49,871 bases of DNA from Aequorivita sp. (GTDB taxonomy: Bacteria; Bacteroidota; Bacteroidia; Flavobacteriales; Flavobacteriaceae): assembly GCA_030690315.1 (NCBI GenBank), contig JAUYGY010000016.1, positions 1-49,871 on the forward strand. The letters run 5' to 3'. The position numbers and the translations under genes are program-made. Positions 16,311-25,666 of this stretch are shown one piece after another. Below the pieces are notes generated by a model. That model was not told the DNA's origin and ran no database searches. It was given only the letters and a program-made list of their open reading frames with translations. Positions within the stretch are counted from its first letter, which is position 1, and each line of letters begins with the position of its first letter.

Positions 16311-16970
16311 TTAACTTAGATATTCGAGCTTTCGCAAATCTGGTATCCCATCAATTTTACTGGCGATTCCATCTTTTATTATCAGGTTTTGGGTGGTTAT
16401 TTCCAAAACATCTTCATAATAATGATCGGTTATTAGTATTCCTTTTTCTGCTTTAAGTTTGTTTAATAATTTTGAGATTTCAATTTTATACAATGGTTCA
16501 ATCATAGAAAAAGGTTCGTCGAGTATTAAAAAGGGATGCTCAAGATTTCCCACCAATAATACTTCCAAATACCTTACTTGGCCAAGGGATAATTCTCCAA
16601 CTTTTTTTGCTGTAAGTTTTGCGACTAAGCTGTCATAAAATATAGCATCCTGTTTTTTTTCTTCCGAAAAGTAAATAGGAATTAAATCGCGAACCTTAAT
16701 ATTTTTGGGTAAAAAAGAGTGTTGTGGTAAATAAGCAATATGCTCTGCGGAAATATTTTCGGAAGGATTAATAGTTGTTCCATCAATTGAAATTTTTATA
16801 AATCCCTTCGTTTGCGTTCCAAATATCATTTTGAGCAAAGTAGATTTCCCACAACCGTTTCGCCCAAAAATTCCCAGTATATCAGTAGTTTTCAAAGAAA
16901 ATGAAACTTCCTTTAAAATTTCCTTCTTCCCAAAATTTATTGTGGCGCTATGTAATTTGAAAATTGCCAA
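16311..16970 (-). CDS. ABC transporter ATP-binding protein
   Basis: A 219-residue single nucleotide-binding domain: Walker A GRNGCGKST (36-44), signature LSLGQ, Walker B FLILDEP, and the H-loop TDHYYE. The start appears to be TTG at 16968-16970, inside the end of the preceding membrane-protein gene (23-base overlap), giving the usual N-terminus MAIFKLHSAT. It is translationally coupled to that gene, so the two probably form one small transporter or a regulatory ABC unit. The substrate is unknown. Confidence 0.88.
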   Translation of the reverse strand: MAIFKLHSATINFGKKEILKEVSFSLKTTDILGIFGRNGCGKSTLLKMIFGTQTKGFIKISIDGTTINPSENISAEHIAYLPQHSFLPKNIKVRDLIPIYFSEEKKQDAIFYDSLVAKLTAKKVGELSLGQVRYLEVLLVGNLEHPFLILDEPFSMIEPLYKIEISKLLNKLKAEKGILITDHYYEDVLEITTQNLIIKDGIASKIDGIPDLRKLEYLS

Positions 16971-17268
16971 ATAGGAAAATGATAAAAATAATTAACACTG
17001 AAAAAACTGGAATGCCAACCAAAAGATTGATGAGAAACGAAACCCGTAAAAGCTTCCATTTGCTTAGCCCAAGATTATAGTAAAAATAGAATTGATTGTT
17101 ATAAAACGTTCGAAACCCAACAAAACCAAATAACAAACCAATAGTCACAAAAAATATAAAACCCCAAACCAATCCCACATAAATCATACTTAAAATTGAA
17201 AATGCGGCAATAAATGGAAAGATGGTTTTATAAAATTGCCAATAGGCTCTGTACATTTCTAACATCAT
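16948..17268 (-). CDS. Small polytopic membrane protein paired with the ABC ATPase
   Basis: About 106 residues with three or four hydrophobic segments (FIAAFSILSMIYVGLVWGFIFFVTIGLLFGFVG split by turns, and ISFLINLLVGIPVFSVLIIFIIFLF near the end). It is too short for a normal ABC permease but lies directly before and overlaps the ATPase gene. The frame extends to 17289, but the ATG at 17268 (or 17265), one base after the upstream stop, is the likely start. It may be a minimal membrane partner; the family is not recognised. Confidence 0.7.
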   Translation of the reverse strand: MMLEMYRAYWQFYKTIFPFIAAFSILSMIYVGLVWGFIFFVTIGLLFGFVGFRTFYNNQFYFYYNLGLSKWKLLRVSFLINLLVGIPVFSVLIIFIIFLFGNFQIT

Positions 17269-17269
17269 A

Positions 17270-20200
17270 TTAATGACAACTACAGCCACCGTCCATAAAT
17301 CCCTGGGTTTCTTGGTGCCACGGAAATGCTTGATTGTATTTGTCCATTTCCCAAAAAAATGGAAGTCGTTCCTTTGGACTGTTTCCTATTTCATTCATTG
17401 TTTCAGTGTCATACAACCTGCCGTTGATCATTACCATTTGAATGGTTTGTGTGTTTTCAATATTTTCCAACGGATTTTTTTCCATCACGATTAAATCTGC
17501 TAGTTTTCCTTCTTTCAATGAGCCAATGTCTTCACCCGCGCCAATGTATTCCGCAGAATTAATAGTAGCGGTTTTCAAAGCCTCCAAATTGCTCATCCCA
17601 CCTTGCTGAAGCATCCAAGTTTCCCAATGGGCACCCAAACCTTGTAATTGCCCATGGGCTCCCATATTCACTTTTACGCCAGCATCGCTTAAACTTTTTG
17701 CAGTTTCCGAAACCAAAATATGGCCATTCTTATATTCCTCTTGTGGAGTTTTAATTCGATGGCGGGAGCGACTGTCCACAATACTTCGGGGTGTGAATGT
17801 TAACAGTTTTTTGTTTTCCCAAACATTATCGCGTTCATAATAATAAAATTCGCCATTCATCCCGCCATAGTTCACAATGAGCGTAGGAGTATAGCCAGAA
17901 CCGCTATGGCCCCACAATTCAAGTACATCTTTATAAACGGGGGCCACAGGAATGTTATGCTCAACGCCGGTATGACCATCTATTACCATTGTTAAATTAT
18001 GATAAAAAGTAGAACCCCCTTCAGGAACTACATTTATTCCCATCTCTCGGGCGGCTTGTAAAACTTGTTGGCGTTGGTCGCGCCTTGGTTGGTTGTAACT
18101 TTTCACACTTTTTGCACCAAAAGCTTTTGTGCGGCGAATACTGCTTTTGGCATCCTCAAGATTATTTATAACCGCTTTAAAATCGCCATCGGCCCCGTAA
18201 AGAATGAATCCTGTTGAAAATAATCGCGGCCCCACCAAGCCACCGCTTTTTTGAAGTTCCGAAAGTGTAAATACAGTTTCGGTATTTGCCGAAGGGTCGT
18301 GCGCAGTAGTTACGCCAAATGCCAAATTTGCCATAAAAGGCCAGTATTGCTGAGCTGGTAGCCCGTATCTAAAAGCTCCAACGTGGGCATGTGCATCAAC
18401 CATTCCGGGCATGATGGTTTTTCCTTCTGCGGAATAAATCTTTGTTCCCGAAGGAATAGAAACATTAACAGCATCACCAATGGTTTCTATTTTATTTCCG
18501 TTAATGACGATTGTTCCATTTTCAATTACTTGATCATTTTCCATTGTAATGATGCGTGCATTGGTGAAAGCAATCCTTCCGTTGGGCTTATCCACAGTTG
18601 CTTGCAGGCCAATCTTTATTCCTTCCAAAGTAATTTCGGGTACTTTTTCTGGGGAACCAGTTAAAAAAGTAAACCTATTTTTCAATTCATTGCTAAAATA
18701 TTCATCACCCAAAGTCCACATTAATTTTTGGCTGTTTGGCGACCAATGTATATTGATACCGGCATCTTTGGCAAGTTGTGAAACTGGTAAGGATTTACTG
18801 TTGTTGTCCAAATCTAATGGTTGCCCGTTCAGCACCAAAGGAGCTACGAATAGCTTGTGAAGATTTGTAAAAGCAATCCATTCATTGTCCGGGCTTGGGA
18901 TTAATCTGTTGGCGTACTTTGAAGTTATGTGTGTTTTTTCATCATTTCCATCCAGGTTTACGCTGATGAGTTTTTTCTCAATTTCACCGAAATACGTTCC
19001 TCCCGTTTGAAGAAAAATTCGGTTTCCGTCTTTACTGAACATAGGATATTCACCTTTTTCAACAACGAATTTTTCGTTGCTTCCGTTGGCATTCATTATA
19101 TATATTCCGTTATTTTTCGTGAATGTAAACCCTTGATTGGTATTTCCATTTTCTTTATTAAAAGTTATTTGCGTTCCGTTGGGAGAGAAGGAGGGCGTTC
19201 TATAAATCCCTTTTTTGGATGTAAGTTTTACAGGATTTCCGCCATTTTGATCAATTTTATAAATCGATCCTTTTTCAAGATCGTTCCAAGTAACGTAAAC
19301 TATTTCAGAACCATTGGGCGAAAAGGCCGGTTCAAACTCAAAATCGTGGCTGTTGGTCAATCGCTTCGGCTCACCGTCTGGCAACACTTTTTTATATAAA
19401 TGTCCCAATGCACTGAAAACAATATATTTTCCGTCAGGTGAAGTAACAGCGTGCCGAATCATTTTAGGAATAAATGTTTCTCTTTCAATTTTATTATTGA
19501 AATGAACGGTTTCAGCTAAATCAATATTTACATTTGCGGTAAAAGGAATATTAGTTACAGCCAAAGATTTCACATCAATCTTATTGATTTTTCCACCGCT
19601 CCAAAAAACAATTTCTGTAGTGTTTGGCATCCAGCTAAAGTTGGGATAAACCCCAAAAATTGCCCAAGCTTCCTGCTGATCTTTATTCAATTGGTCAAAA
19701 ATGGGCCATTCTTCGCCCGTTTCCAAATCTTGGATAAATAACACACTTTTGGTGCGGACTCTTTTTACAAAAGCCAGTTTTTTGCCATCCCTTGAAATTG
19801 TAGGTCGTGCTGCGCCGCCTGGGCCGCCAGTTATTGTTTCGGTTTTTCCGGTTGCAAACTCGTAGCGTTTTATCACATAAATCTGGTCGTTGGGATCTTT
19901 GTTGTATTGAAAATTACCGCCCGGATACATATCTTCACTGTAATAAAGATATTTTCCATCCGGTGAAACAAATGGCTCATTCACATCTTGTTGATCATTT
20001 TTCTTTTTGGTAATCTGCAACCCAGAACCACCAGATTTGTGGTATTGCCACATTTCACCAGCCCCTAAGCTTCTTCCTGAAGAAAAATGCTTTCGGGCGA
20101 TTAAGTAATTTCCGTCAGCACTCCAAACGGCATTGTTCAACAGCCTAAAATCTTCTTTGGTAATTTGTGTGGCATCGCTGCCATCCACATTCATAACCCA

Positions 20201-20560
20201 AATATTGTCGCCGCCGCCAGCATCGCTTGTAAATGAAATTTTTGTACCGTCTGGACTAAATCTTGGTTGTATTTCAAAAGGAATTCCCGCTCTAATTACT
20301 TTTGCCGAGCCGCCAGAAATGGGCATTGTATAAATATCGCCCAACATATCAAAGGCAATGGTTTTGCCGTCCGGGCTCACATCCAGATTCATCCACGTGC
20401 CTTCGGTAGTGGTGAAGGAATGTGTTTTATAATTAAAATCTTTCCCAGGATTGGCAACTTCCCATTTTGGATCTTCTTTTTTCGGGTCATTCTTGTCTTT
20501 TTTCTGGGCGTAAAAAGTGGTTGAAATTAAAAGACATATTAGCAATGGAAAAGTTTTCAT
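17270..20560 (-). CDS. Secreted amidohydrolase with N-terminal TolB-like propeller
   Basis: 1096 residues with a signal peptide (MKTFPLLICLLISTTFYAQ). Residues 30-650 hold PD40/TolB-type propeller blades (repeated SPDGK-x-I-x-F). From about 650 an amidohydrolase domain follows with the metal-binding HAH (about 725, in MVDAHAHVG), KSVKSYNQP with the possible carboxylated lysine, GVEHN and NMGAHGQ. It probably hydrolyses amide or peptide-like substrates in the periplasm; this architecture is common in Bacteroidota. The ATG at 20560 is preferred over a GTG two codons upstream. It belongs to a minus-strand run of peptidase genes. Confidence 0.92.
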   Translation of the reverse strand: MKTFPLLICLLISTTFYAQKKDKNDPKKEDPKWEVANPGKDFNYKTHSFTTTEGTWMNLDVSPDGKTIAFDMLGDIYTMPISGGSAKVIRAGIPFEIQPRFSPDGTKISFTSDAGGGDNIWVMNVDGSDATQITKEDFRLLNNAVWSADGNYLIARKHFSSGRSLGAGEMWQYHKSGGSGLQITKKKNDQQDVNEPFVSPDGKYLYYSEDMYPGGNFQYNKDPNDQIYVIKRYEFATGKTETITGGPGGAARPTISRDGKKLAFVKRVRTKSVLFIQDLETGEEWPIFDQLNKDQQEAWAIFGVYPNFSWMPNTTEIVFWSGGKINKIDVKSLAVTNIPFTANVNIDLAETVHFNNKIERETFIPKMIRHAVTSPDGKYIVFSALGHLYKKVLPDGEPKRLTNSHDFEFEPAFSPNGSEIVYVTWNDLEKGSIYKIDQNGGNPVKLTSKKGIYRTPSFSPNGTQITFNKENGNTNQGFTFTKNNGIYIMNANGSNEKFVVEKGEYPMFSKDGNRIFLQTGGTYFGEIEKKLISVNLDGNDEKTHITSKYANRLIPSPDNEWIAFTNLHKLFVAPLVLNGQPLDLDNNSKSLPVSQLAKDAGINIHWSPNSQKLMWTLGDEYFSNELKNRFTFLTGSPEKVPEITLEGIKIGLQATVDKPNGRIAFTNARIITMENDQVIENGTIVINGNKIETIGDAVNVSIPSGTKIYSAEGKTIMPGMVDAHAHVGAFRYGLPAQQYWPFMANLAFGVTTAHDPSANTETVFTLSELQKSGGLVGPRLFSTGFILYGADGDFKAVINNLEDAKSSIRRTKAFGAKSVKSYNQPRRDQRQQVLQAAREMGINVVPEGGSTFYHNLTMVIDGHTGVEHNIPVAPVYKDVLELWGHSGSGYTPTLIVNYGGMNGEFYYYERDNVWENKKLLTFTPRSIVDSRSRHRIKTPQEEYKNGHILVSETAKSLSDAGVKVNMGAHGQLQGLGAHWETWMLQQGGMSNLEALKTATINSAEYIGAGEDIGSLKEGKLADLIVMEKNPLENIENTQTIQMVMINGRLYDTETMNEIGNSPKERLPFFWEMDKYNQAFPWHQETQGFMDGGCSCH

Positions 20561-20577
20561 AATCACAAATTGGGCGT

Positions 20578-21150
20578 TTAAGTTCTTGATTTAATATTGT
20601 TTTCGCAAAGCGAAATAATTTCTGAAATTCGTTTGTTTCGGGTTTCTTCCCGCTTGGCTTGGTTCAGCCAATAAAGATAGCTTTTTCTATAACTGCGGCT
20701 AAAGTTTTCAAAATTTGTATAAGCCTGGGTGTTTTTATCAAAAGCTTTTTGAAGATCTTCCGGAATTAGTAAGTTTTCCACATCATCCAAGGCCGTCCAA
20801 CTTCCATTTTTCTTGGCTTCAGCGATTGTCTTTTTTCCATTTTTATGAAGCAGGCCTTCCTTTTCCAACTCTTTTAAATACGATTTATTTAGCGCGCTCC
20901 AAACACTTTTTGGGTTTCGCGGACAAAAATATTGTTGCCGTTTTCCATCGCCAAGACTTTTAACCGTGCTATCTATCCAACCGTAGCAAAGGGCTATTTT
21001 AACGGCTTCTTCCCATCGCATCGTGGGCGTTTGCAATTCTAGTTTAAAGAAAATCAAGTAAACGCCCTGGGGATGAAATTCATGGTTTTCGTGCAACCAT
21101 TCCCGCCATTCCGTATCATCTTTGAAATAAAGTGTAGGCTTACTGTTCAT
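20578..21150 (-). CDS. YdeI/OmpD-associated family protein
   Basis: A 190-residue cytoplasmic protein matching the YdeI family (W-x-E-W-L...GVYLIF; ALCYGWIDSTVK; QQYFCPRNPKSVWSALNK; C-terminal YLYWLNQAKREETRNKRI). Members are linked to peptide or stress resistance, but the biochemical role is unclear. Its ATG overlaps the stop of the M1 peptidase gene by one base (TAATG), a sign of translational coupling. Confidence 0.9.
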   Translation of the reverse strand: MNSKPTLYFKDDTEWREWLHENHEFHPQGVYLIFFKLELQTPTMRWEEAVKIALCYGWIDSTVKSLGDGKRQQYFCPRNPKSVWSALNKSYLKELEKEGLLHKNGKKTIAEAKKNGSWTALDDVENLLIPEDLQKAFDKNTQAYTNFENFSRSYRKSYLYWLNQAKREETRNKRISEIISLCENNIKSRT

Positions 21151-22781
21151 TATTTTATTTCTTCGGAATTCACGTAGAAATCCTTTTTAATCTCAAAGGT
21201 TTTAATGGCAGAAGAAAGCGTTTTTGTTTTCCATGTTGAAGTAGGGTAAATCCATTCTTCGTTGCCATTGATTATTGCAATCACGGGCATGTCAAAGTTT
21301 TCTATAATATCAACGTATCGAAATTTCAAATTTTTCCCATCAAGTGAATATTCCACTTTTGGAACCATTGTGGTTCGTAGATATTGATCAAAAAATTCAG
21401 TAAGGTCTATTCCGCTTTTTTTGCTGATATACTCTTCCACCTGTTTGCTGCTAACGGTTTGGTGGTAAAAATATTTATTCAAACCCCGAAGAATTTGGCG
21501 CCATTTTTCATCATCTTCAATAAGTTGACGAATGTTGTGCAGAATATTTGCGCCTTTGTAATACTTGTCGCTACTCCCAGGATAGTTAACATTGTATTGC
21601 CCAATAATGGGGCGATCGTTTAAAATATTTTTACGTATCCCGATAACATATTCTGAAGAAGCCTTTTTCCCGAAGTAATAGTCCAAATACAGATTTTCGG
21701 AATAATTGGTAAATCCTTCGTGCACCCACATATCCGCCACATCTTTATTTGTGATATTATTTGCAAACCATTCGTGGCCGCTTTCGTGAATGATTATAAA
21801 ATCAAATTTCAATCCCCAACCTGTTTCGGAAAGATCGCGGCCCAAATATCCGTTTTGAAATTTATTCCCATACGTTACGCTACTTTGGTGCTCCATTCCC
21901 AAATATGGCGCTTCAACCAGCTTGTATCCATCTTCGTAAAAAGGGTAGGGGCCAAACCAATGTTCAAAGGCTTTCATCATCATTGGAGCCTGTTTGAACT
22001 GTTCTTTTGCCTTGGTTTCATTTTCACGAAGCACATAATAATCCATATCCAACAGACCTTTTTCGCCTTCGTATTTTTCGCTCCAGTGCACGTAATCGCC
22101 AATATTTATATTCACCCCGTAAGCATTTATAGGGTTTACAACTTGCCACACCCAGGTTTTTGTGTTTTCATTTTCAATTACCTCTTTAAGTTTTCCGTTG
22201 CTCACGTTCATTAAATCTTTTGGGGTGGTAACCGAAATTGTGATTCCGTTGTCCGGTTCTTCGGAAGGATGATCTTTCAAGGGCCACCAAACACTGGAGC
22301 CAATACCTTGGTTGGAGGTGGCAATAAAATCCTTACCGTTGCCGTCTTTGTTCCAAGTAAAACCGCCGTCCCAAGGCGGACGCCTAGCTACAATTGGTTT
22401 TCCGGAGAAGAAAATTGTTATTTTTTCTTTGTTTCCTATTTGTTGTTTTTTTTGAAGTTTTAAAAAGTGTGCATTTCCTTCGGAAGTGTATGAAATTTCA
22501 TTTCCGTCCTGCACAATTTTATCAATCTTCATCGGTGCTTGCAGATCAATCTGCATAATTTCATTTGCAACCAAAACTTTATACGAAATGGTATTGCTGC
22601 CTTCAATGGTTTTTTCTGAAGGATTTACGGAAACTTTTAAGTCGTAATATGTTACGTCAAACCACGCCCTTTCGGGAGTTATGCTACCGCGAAGAGTATC
22701 TGCACGGGTGAATTGCTCTTGGGTAAAAACTGAATTTACTGAGAAAATACAGAATGAAATAAATAATAATTTTTTCAACAT
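21150..22781 (-). CDS. M1 family aminopeptidase, secreted
   Basis: A 543-residue zinc aminopeptidase with an N-terminal signal. The catalytic zinc site is complete: HESGH (332-336) and Glu355 eighteen residues later (WVHEGFTNYSE). The exopeptidase loop equivalent to GAMEN reads LGMEHQS. The N-terminal half is the beta-sandwich domain. It is shorter than classic M1 enzymes (about 850 residues) because the C-terminal helical domain is reduced, as in many Bacteroidota members. It lies between IVP element 2 and the YdeI-like gene. Confidence 0.93.
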   Translation of the reverse strand: MLKKLLFISFCIFSVNSVFTQEQFTRADTLRGSITPERAWFDVTYYDLKVSVNPSEKTIEGSNTISYKVLVANEIMQIDLQAPMKIDKIVQDGNEISYTSEGNAHFLKLQKKQQIGNKEKITIFFSGKPIVARRPPWDGGFTWNKDGNGKDFIATSNQGIGSSVWWPLKDHPSEEPDNGITISVTTPKDLMNVSNGKLKEVIENENTKTWVWQVVNPINAYGVNINIGDYVHWSEKYEGEKGLLDMDYYVLRENETKAKEQFKQAPMMMKAFEHWFGPYPFYEDGYKLVEAPYLGMEHQSSVTYGNKFQNGYLGRDLSETGWGLKFDFIIIHESGHEWFANNITNKDVADMWVHEGFTNYSENLYLDYYFGKKASSEYVIGIRKNILNDRPIIGQYNVNYPGSSDKYYKGANILHNIRQLIEDDEKWRQILRGLNKYFYHQTVSSKQVEEYISKKSGIDLTEFFDQYLRTTMVPKVEYSLDGKNLKFRYVDIIENFDMPVIAIINGNEEWIYPTSTWKTKTLSSAIKTFEIKKDFYVNSEEIK

Positions 22782-22793
22782 AATATTTTTATT

Positions 22794-22855
22794 AAATCAC
22801 AAATCACAAATCACAAATCGCAAATCACAAATCGAAAATCACAAATCGAAAATTT
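22794..22855. repeat. Lower arm of IVP element 2
   Basis: Eight or more CAAATCA/CAAATCG/AAAATCA heptamers. Confidence 0.85.
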
Positions 22856-22864
22856 TATATTTAC

Positions 22865-23221
22865 TTATCTCAATTTTCTTTTTTCTACAATTGCGGAAAA
22901 AATCTTTTTTAGTTCATCCGCCTCATTAATTAATTCAATCAATTTAATATCATATTGATTATTAAAGTCATTTTGTAGCAATTTTAACCAAAGGAGCGAT
23001 TCTTTGGCTTCCTTCCTACATATTTTAATTCTGAAATCAAAATCTTTATCACTTACGTGTTCATTTGATTCAATATAGTTAGCCGCTACAGATCCTGAAG
23101 ATCTAATTAATTGTTTTCCATCTTCAATATTTGCAATACTTTTTTGTAATGAATAAACTAACTTTCGAACGGATTTTGCAAACAAGTAAGTTCTAATTTC
23201 CAAATCATAAGGTTTTTCCAT
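22865..23221 (-). CDS. Four-helix-bundle protein, S23/IVP family (copy 2, divergent subfamily)
   Basis: 118 residues. The pattern YDLEIRTYLFAKSVR, NIEDGKQLIRSSGSVAANYIES and RIKICRKEAKES is the second common subfamily of four-helix-bundle proteins, distinct from copies 1, 3 and 4 but with the same fold signature (S-x-S/G-x-x-AANYIE-x in place of SIPSNIAEG). It is probably nucleic-acid binding; function unknown. It has the same orientation as the peptidase operon around it and is flanked by inverted heptamer arms. Confidence 0.9.
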   Translation of the reverse strand: MEKPYDLEIRTYLFAKSVRKLVYSLQKSIANIEDGKQLIRSSGSVAANYIESNEHVSDKDFDFRIKICRKEAKESLLWLKLLQNDFNNQYDIKLIELINEADELKKIFSAIVEKRKLR

Positions 23222-23246
23222 AAATGAATTTTTCTTAAATTTTTCT

Positions 23247-23280
23247 TTTGTGATTTGTGATTTGTATTTTTTGAGATTTC
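23247..23280. repeat. Upper arm of IVP element 2
   Basis: TTTGTGA, TTTGTGA, TTTGTAT heptamers, then a degenerate T-rich end reaching the M28 stop codon. Confidence 0.75.
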
Positions 23281-24606
23281 TTACCTAAATACTGAATTTG
23301 GAAAAACAACCACACTTTCAAACCCATTTTTTCCAACCGATGCTACTCCGAAAAATGAATTATCAATTACTATTCCTTCCAAAGTAAACTCTGAAACATC
23401 GCCAACGTAGCGACTGTGGTCCCAAGTGGGCGAGGTGGTGTCTCGCCAATAAATTTTATAGCCAGTTGCACCGTCAACTTTTTCCCATTTCAGTTTTGCG
23501 GAAGCTTCAACCACACCACCAATAGCCACGTTTTTGGGTTCGGGTGGGGCAGAGGCTAGGCTTGCCAAATTTATAGCATTAACAGCAGTGAGTTTAGCGG
23601 CATATTCAAAGTTTACAAATTCTAATTTATCGCCATATTCAATGCCGTTTTCAATTCTTAAATCCTGGTGTTGTTGGTTGTAGTTTTCGTGCGCTTCCAT
23701 TATTCTTATTCCCGCCCAACCCAAATCATTAAATGGTCTGTGATGGCCACCGCGACCAAAACGGTCCAATCTGTAAACCATCATCGGGTTCATTTCTGGC
23801 ATATATGTCTGCGTTGTTTTAAAAACGTAACGGGCAAGTTGGCGGGAAATTCCATCAACTTCGCCTCCATAAAACCTGCGCATCTGTCTTTCCTTTTCGG
23901 TTTCCGTTGGCGGAACAGGCTCGCTGAAAATCCTGAAATCAACATTGCTTATTACTCCGTCAACGCCTTTTATGTTTCCAATCATATCATTATTGAAAAC
24001 TCCGATGATTTCCCAGCCGTTCTTTTTTGCGTATTCAGCAAAACCTTTTCCTCCGAAAAGACCTTGTTCCTCGCCGCTTAATCCTAAATAAATGATGCTG
24101 TTTTCAAATTTGTATTTTGAAAGAACCCTTGCGGCCTCAATAGCTCCCGCCATGCCGCTGGCATTATCATTTGCTCCGGGAGCGTCTTTTGTGAAATCGC
24201 TGCCGTCACTGTTTCGCGAATCTATATCGCCACTCATTATAATGTATCGGTTTGGGTATTTGGTTCCTTTTTGAACTGCCGCAACATTCACGATCCAAGT
24301 ATCCATCGGGATTCGGTCATTTCCTTCGGCTTTTACCAAATCTTTTTGATAGAAAACATTCAAACAATCGTTACAATCTTTTGAAACTTTCTCAAATTCA
24401 GATTTTATCCATCTTCGGGCAGCGCCTATTCCGCGTGAATTGCTTAGGGTATCACTAAAAGTGTTTCGGGTTCCGAAATTGGCAAGTGTGGTAATATCCG
24501 CTTCAATTCTTTCGGAAGAAACTGAATTGATAATGTCGTAGATTTTAGAATCGGTCTGTGAAAAAGATATAAAAGGGAAAATGAGGAAAACCAAAAAATT
24601 TTTCAT
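23281..24606 (-). CDS. M28 family peptidase with C-terminal fibronectin III domain
   Basis: A 441-residue secreted zinc peptidase (signal MKNFLVFLIFPFISFSQ). Metal-site motifs are SGDIDSR (126-131), GANDNASG (Asp147), SGEEQG (Glu179/180), NNDMIG and a late NQQHQD. In the first motif the residue usually occupied by His (HxD) is Asp127. Residues from about 355 form a fibronectin III-like domain (VEASAKLKWEKVDGATGYKIYW). It likely acts as an aminopeptidase in the envelope beside the M1 enzyme. Confidence 0.92.
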   Translation of the reverse strand: MKNFLVFLIFPFISFSQTDSKIYDIINSVSSERIEADITTLANFGTRNTFSDTLSNSRGIGAARRWIKSEFEKVSKDCNDCLNVFYQKDLVKAEGNDRIPMDTWIVNVAAVQKGTKYPNRYIIMSGDIDSRNSDGSDFTKDAPGANDNASGMAGAIEAARVLSKYKFENSIIYLGLSGEEQGLFGGKGFAEYAKKNGWEIIGVFNNDMIGNIKGVDGVISNVDFRIFSEPVPPTETEKERQMRRFYGGEVDGISRQLARYVFKTTQTYMPEMNPMMVYRLDRFGRGGHHRPFNDLGWAGIRIMEAHENYNQQHQDLRIENGIEYGDKLEFVNFEYAAKLTAVNAINLASLASAPPEPKNVAIGGVVEASAKLKWEKVDGATGYKIYWRDTTSPTWDHSRYVGDVSEFTLEGIVIDNSFFGVASVGKNGFESVVVFPNSVFR

Positions 24607-24694
24607 GGAGCGGGATTTTGTTTTAAAAATACCAAAAAGAAAGGCAATGACCTACAAGGTTTAAAAAAAAACGTAGCAACACGCTCGAAATATT

Positions 24695-25561
24695 CTATTT
24701 AGATTCGCCTACCACCGCCAACTTTTTTCCATCAGGACTAACTGCCATTCGGGTAATATTTTTCAAACCATATTCTTCGAGGGACGCAACTCTGGTCCAT
24801 TCAGATTCTCCCAATGTGTCATACATATAAAGTTTGTTGCCGCTACCAATAAGAATCTGGGTATCGTTGATCCAAACGCAATCTTTGATTCCAATAGGCA
24901 ATTCGCACACAAAAAAGCTTTCATAGGATTTCATGTCTAAAAGATACAAATCCAAGTTTCCTTCCTCATTTACCAAAGTATAACTCATTGAATTGGTTTT
25001 TGGAACTTTATGCAGGGATCTTCCTGCGTTATAAAACAAGGTGTCTGTTTTTTTTGACGGCAAATCAATCATTACTAAATCTATTTTATCTCCATCGAGA
25101 ACCGTGGCGAGTATTTTTTGACCGTTATAAAAAGCGAAGTAAGCTACCTGTAAATCTTTAATTAATTCAGTAGAATTTCCGGATTCTGCACTGTAACGAT
25201 ACAAACGCTGCAGTCCGTCTTTGTCCAATCTAACTGCTGCCACATCAGTATTTGAAGGAAATTTTTGTGGGGAATATTCACCGCCTTCTGTTTTGGAATT
25301 TACCCATTTCTGATTTTTTGAAGTCAAATTATATTCAGAAATATCTGTCTGCCCATCATTGTTTCCAGCAAAAAGAACTGTTTCATTTGAAGAAAATGAA
25401 GGTTGGTTGTTATAACCCAAATCATTTGAAATATTTTGTGGATTTAGGATTTCCAAACCTTCATACGCGGGAGCAATGTCAAAAACATATATTTCGGTGT
25501 TTTGTTGGGCGATGCTGAAAAAGCTTGTGAAGATTGCAGATAGAAAAAGATACTTTGTCAT
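24695..25561 (-). CDS. Secreted TolB/PD40-like propeller protein
   Basis: 288 residues with a signal peptide (FTSFFSIAQ). The body shows propeller strands of the FSSNETVLFAGNNDG and SPDGKKLAVVGESK type, similar to the propeller halves of S9 peptidases, but there is no catalytic domain. It could be a scaffold or sensor for the neighbouring exported enzymes. It lies within the same minus-strand run, 88 bases upstream of the M28 gene. Confidence 0.75.
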   Translation of the reverse strand: MTKYLFLSAIFTSFFSIAQQNTEIYVFDIAPAYEGLEILNPQNISNDLGYNNQPSFSSNETVLFAGNNDGQTDISEYNLTSKNQKWVNSKTEGGEYSPQKFPSNTDVAAVRLDKDGLQRLYRYSAESGNSTELIKDLQVAYFAFYNGQKILATVLDGDKIDLVMIDLPSKKTDTLFYNAGRSLHKVPKTNSMSYTLVNEEGNLDLYLLDMKSYESFFVCELPIGIKDCVWINDTQILIGSGNKLYMYDTLGESEWTRVASLEEYGLKNITRMAVSPDGKKLAVVGESK

Positions 25562-25666
25562 TTGTATTTAAGTTTGGTTTAAAAATAACAAAGTTTGCGC
25601 CATAAAATTGAAAAATGGTATTTCAGAAGAATTTTAGAATTAATTTATGAAAACTCACAAAGGCTA

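Larger units (their letters stand above)
22794..23280 (-). other. Heptad-armed IVP element 2 (between M28 and M1 peptidase genes)
   Basis: Arms of CAAATCA/CAAATCG heptamers (22794-22855) and the inverted TTTGTGA heptamers (23247-23265, grading into 23280). The 19-mer ACAAATCACAAATCACAAA at 22799-22817 is a perfect inverted match to 23247-23265. The upper arm ends at the stop codon of the M28 gene (23281-23283), and 12 bases remain between the lower arm and the M1 ATG. The gene inside is of the divergent IVP subfamily. Confidence 0.7.
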
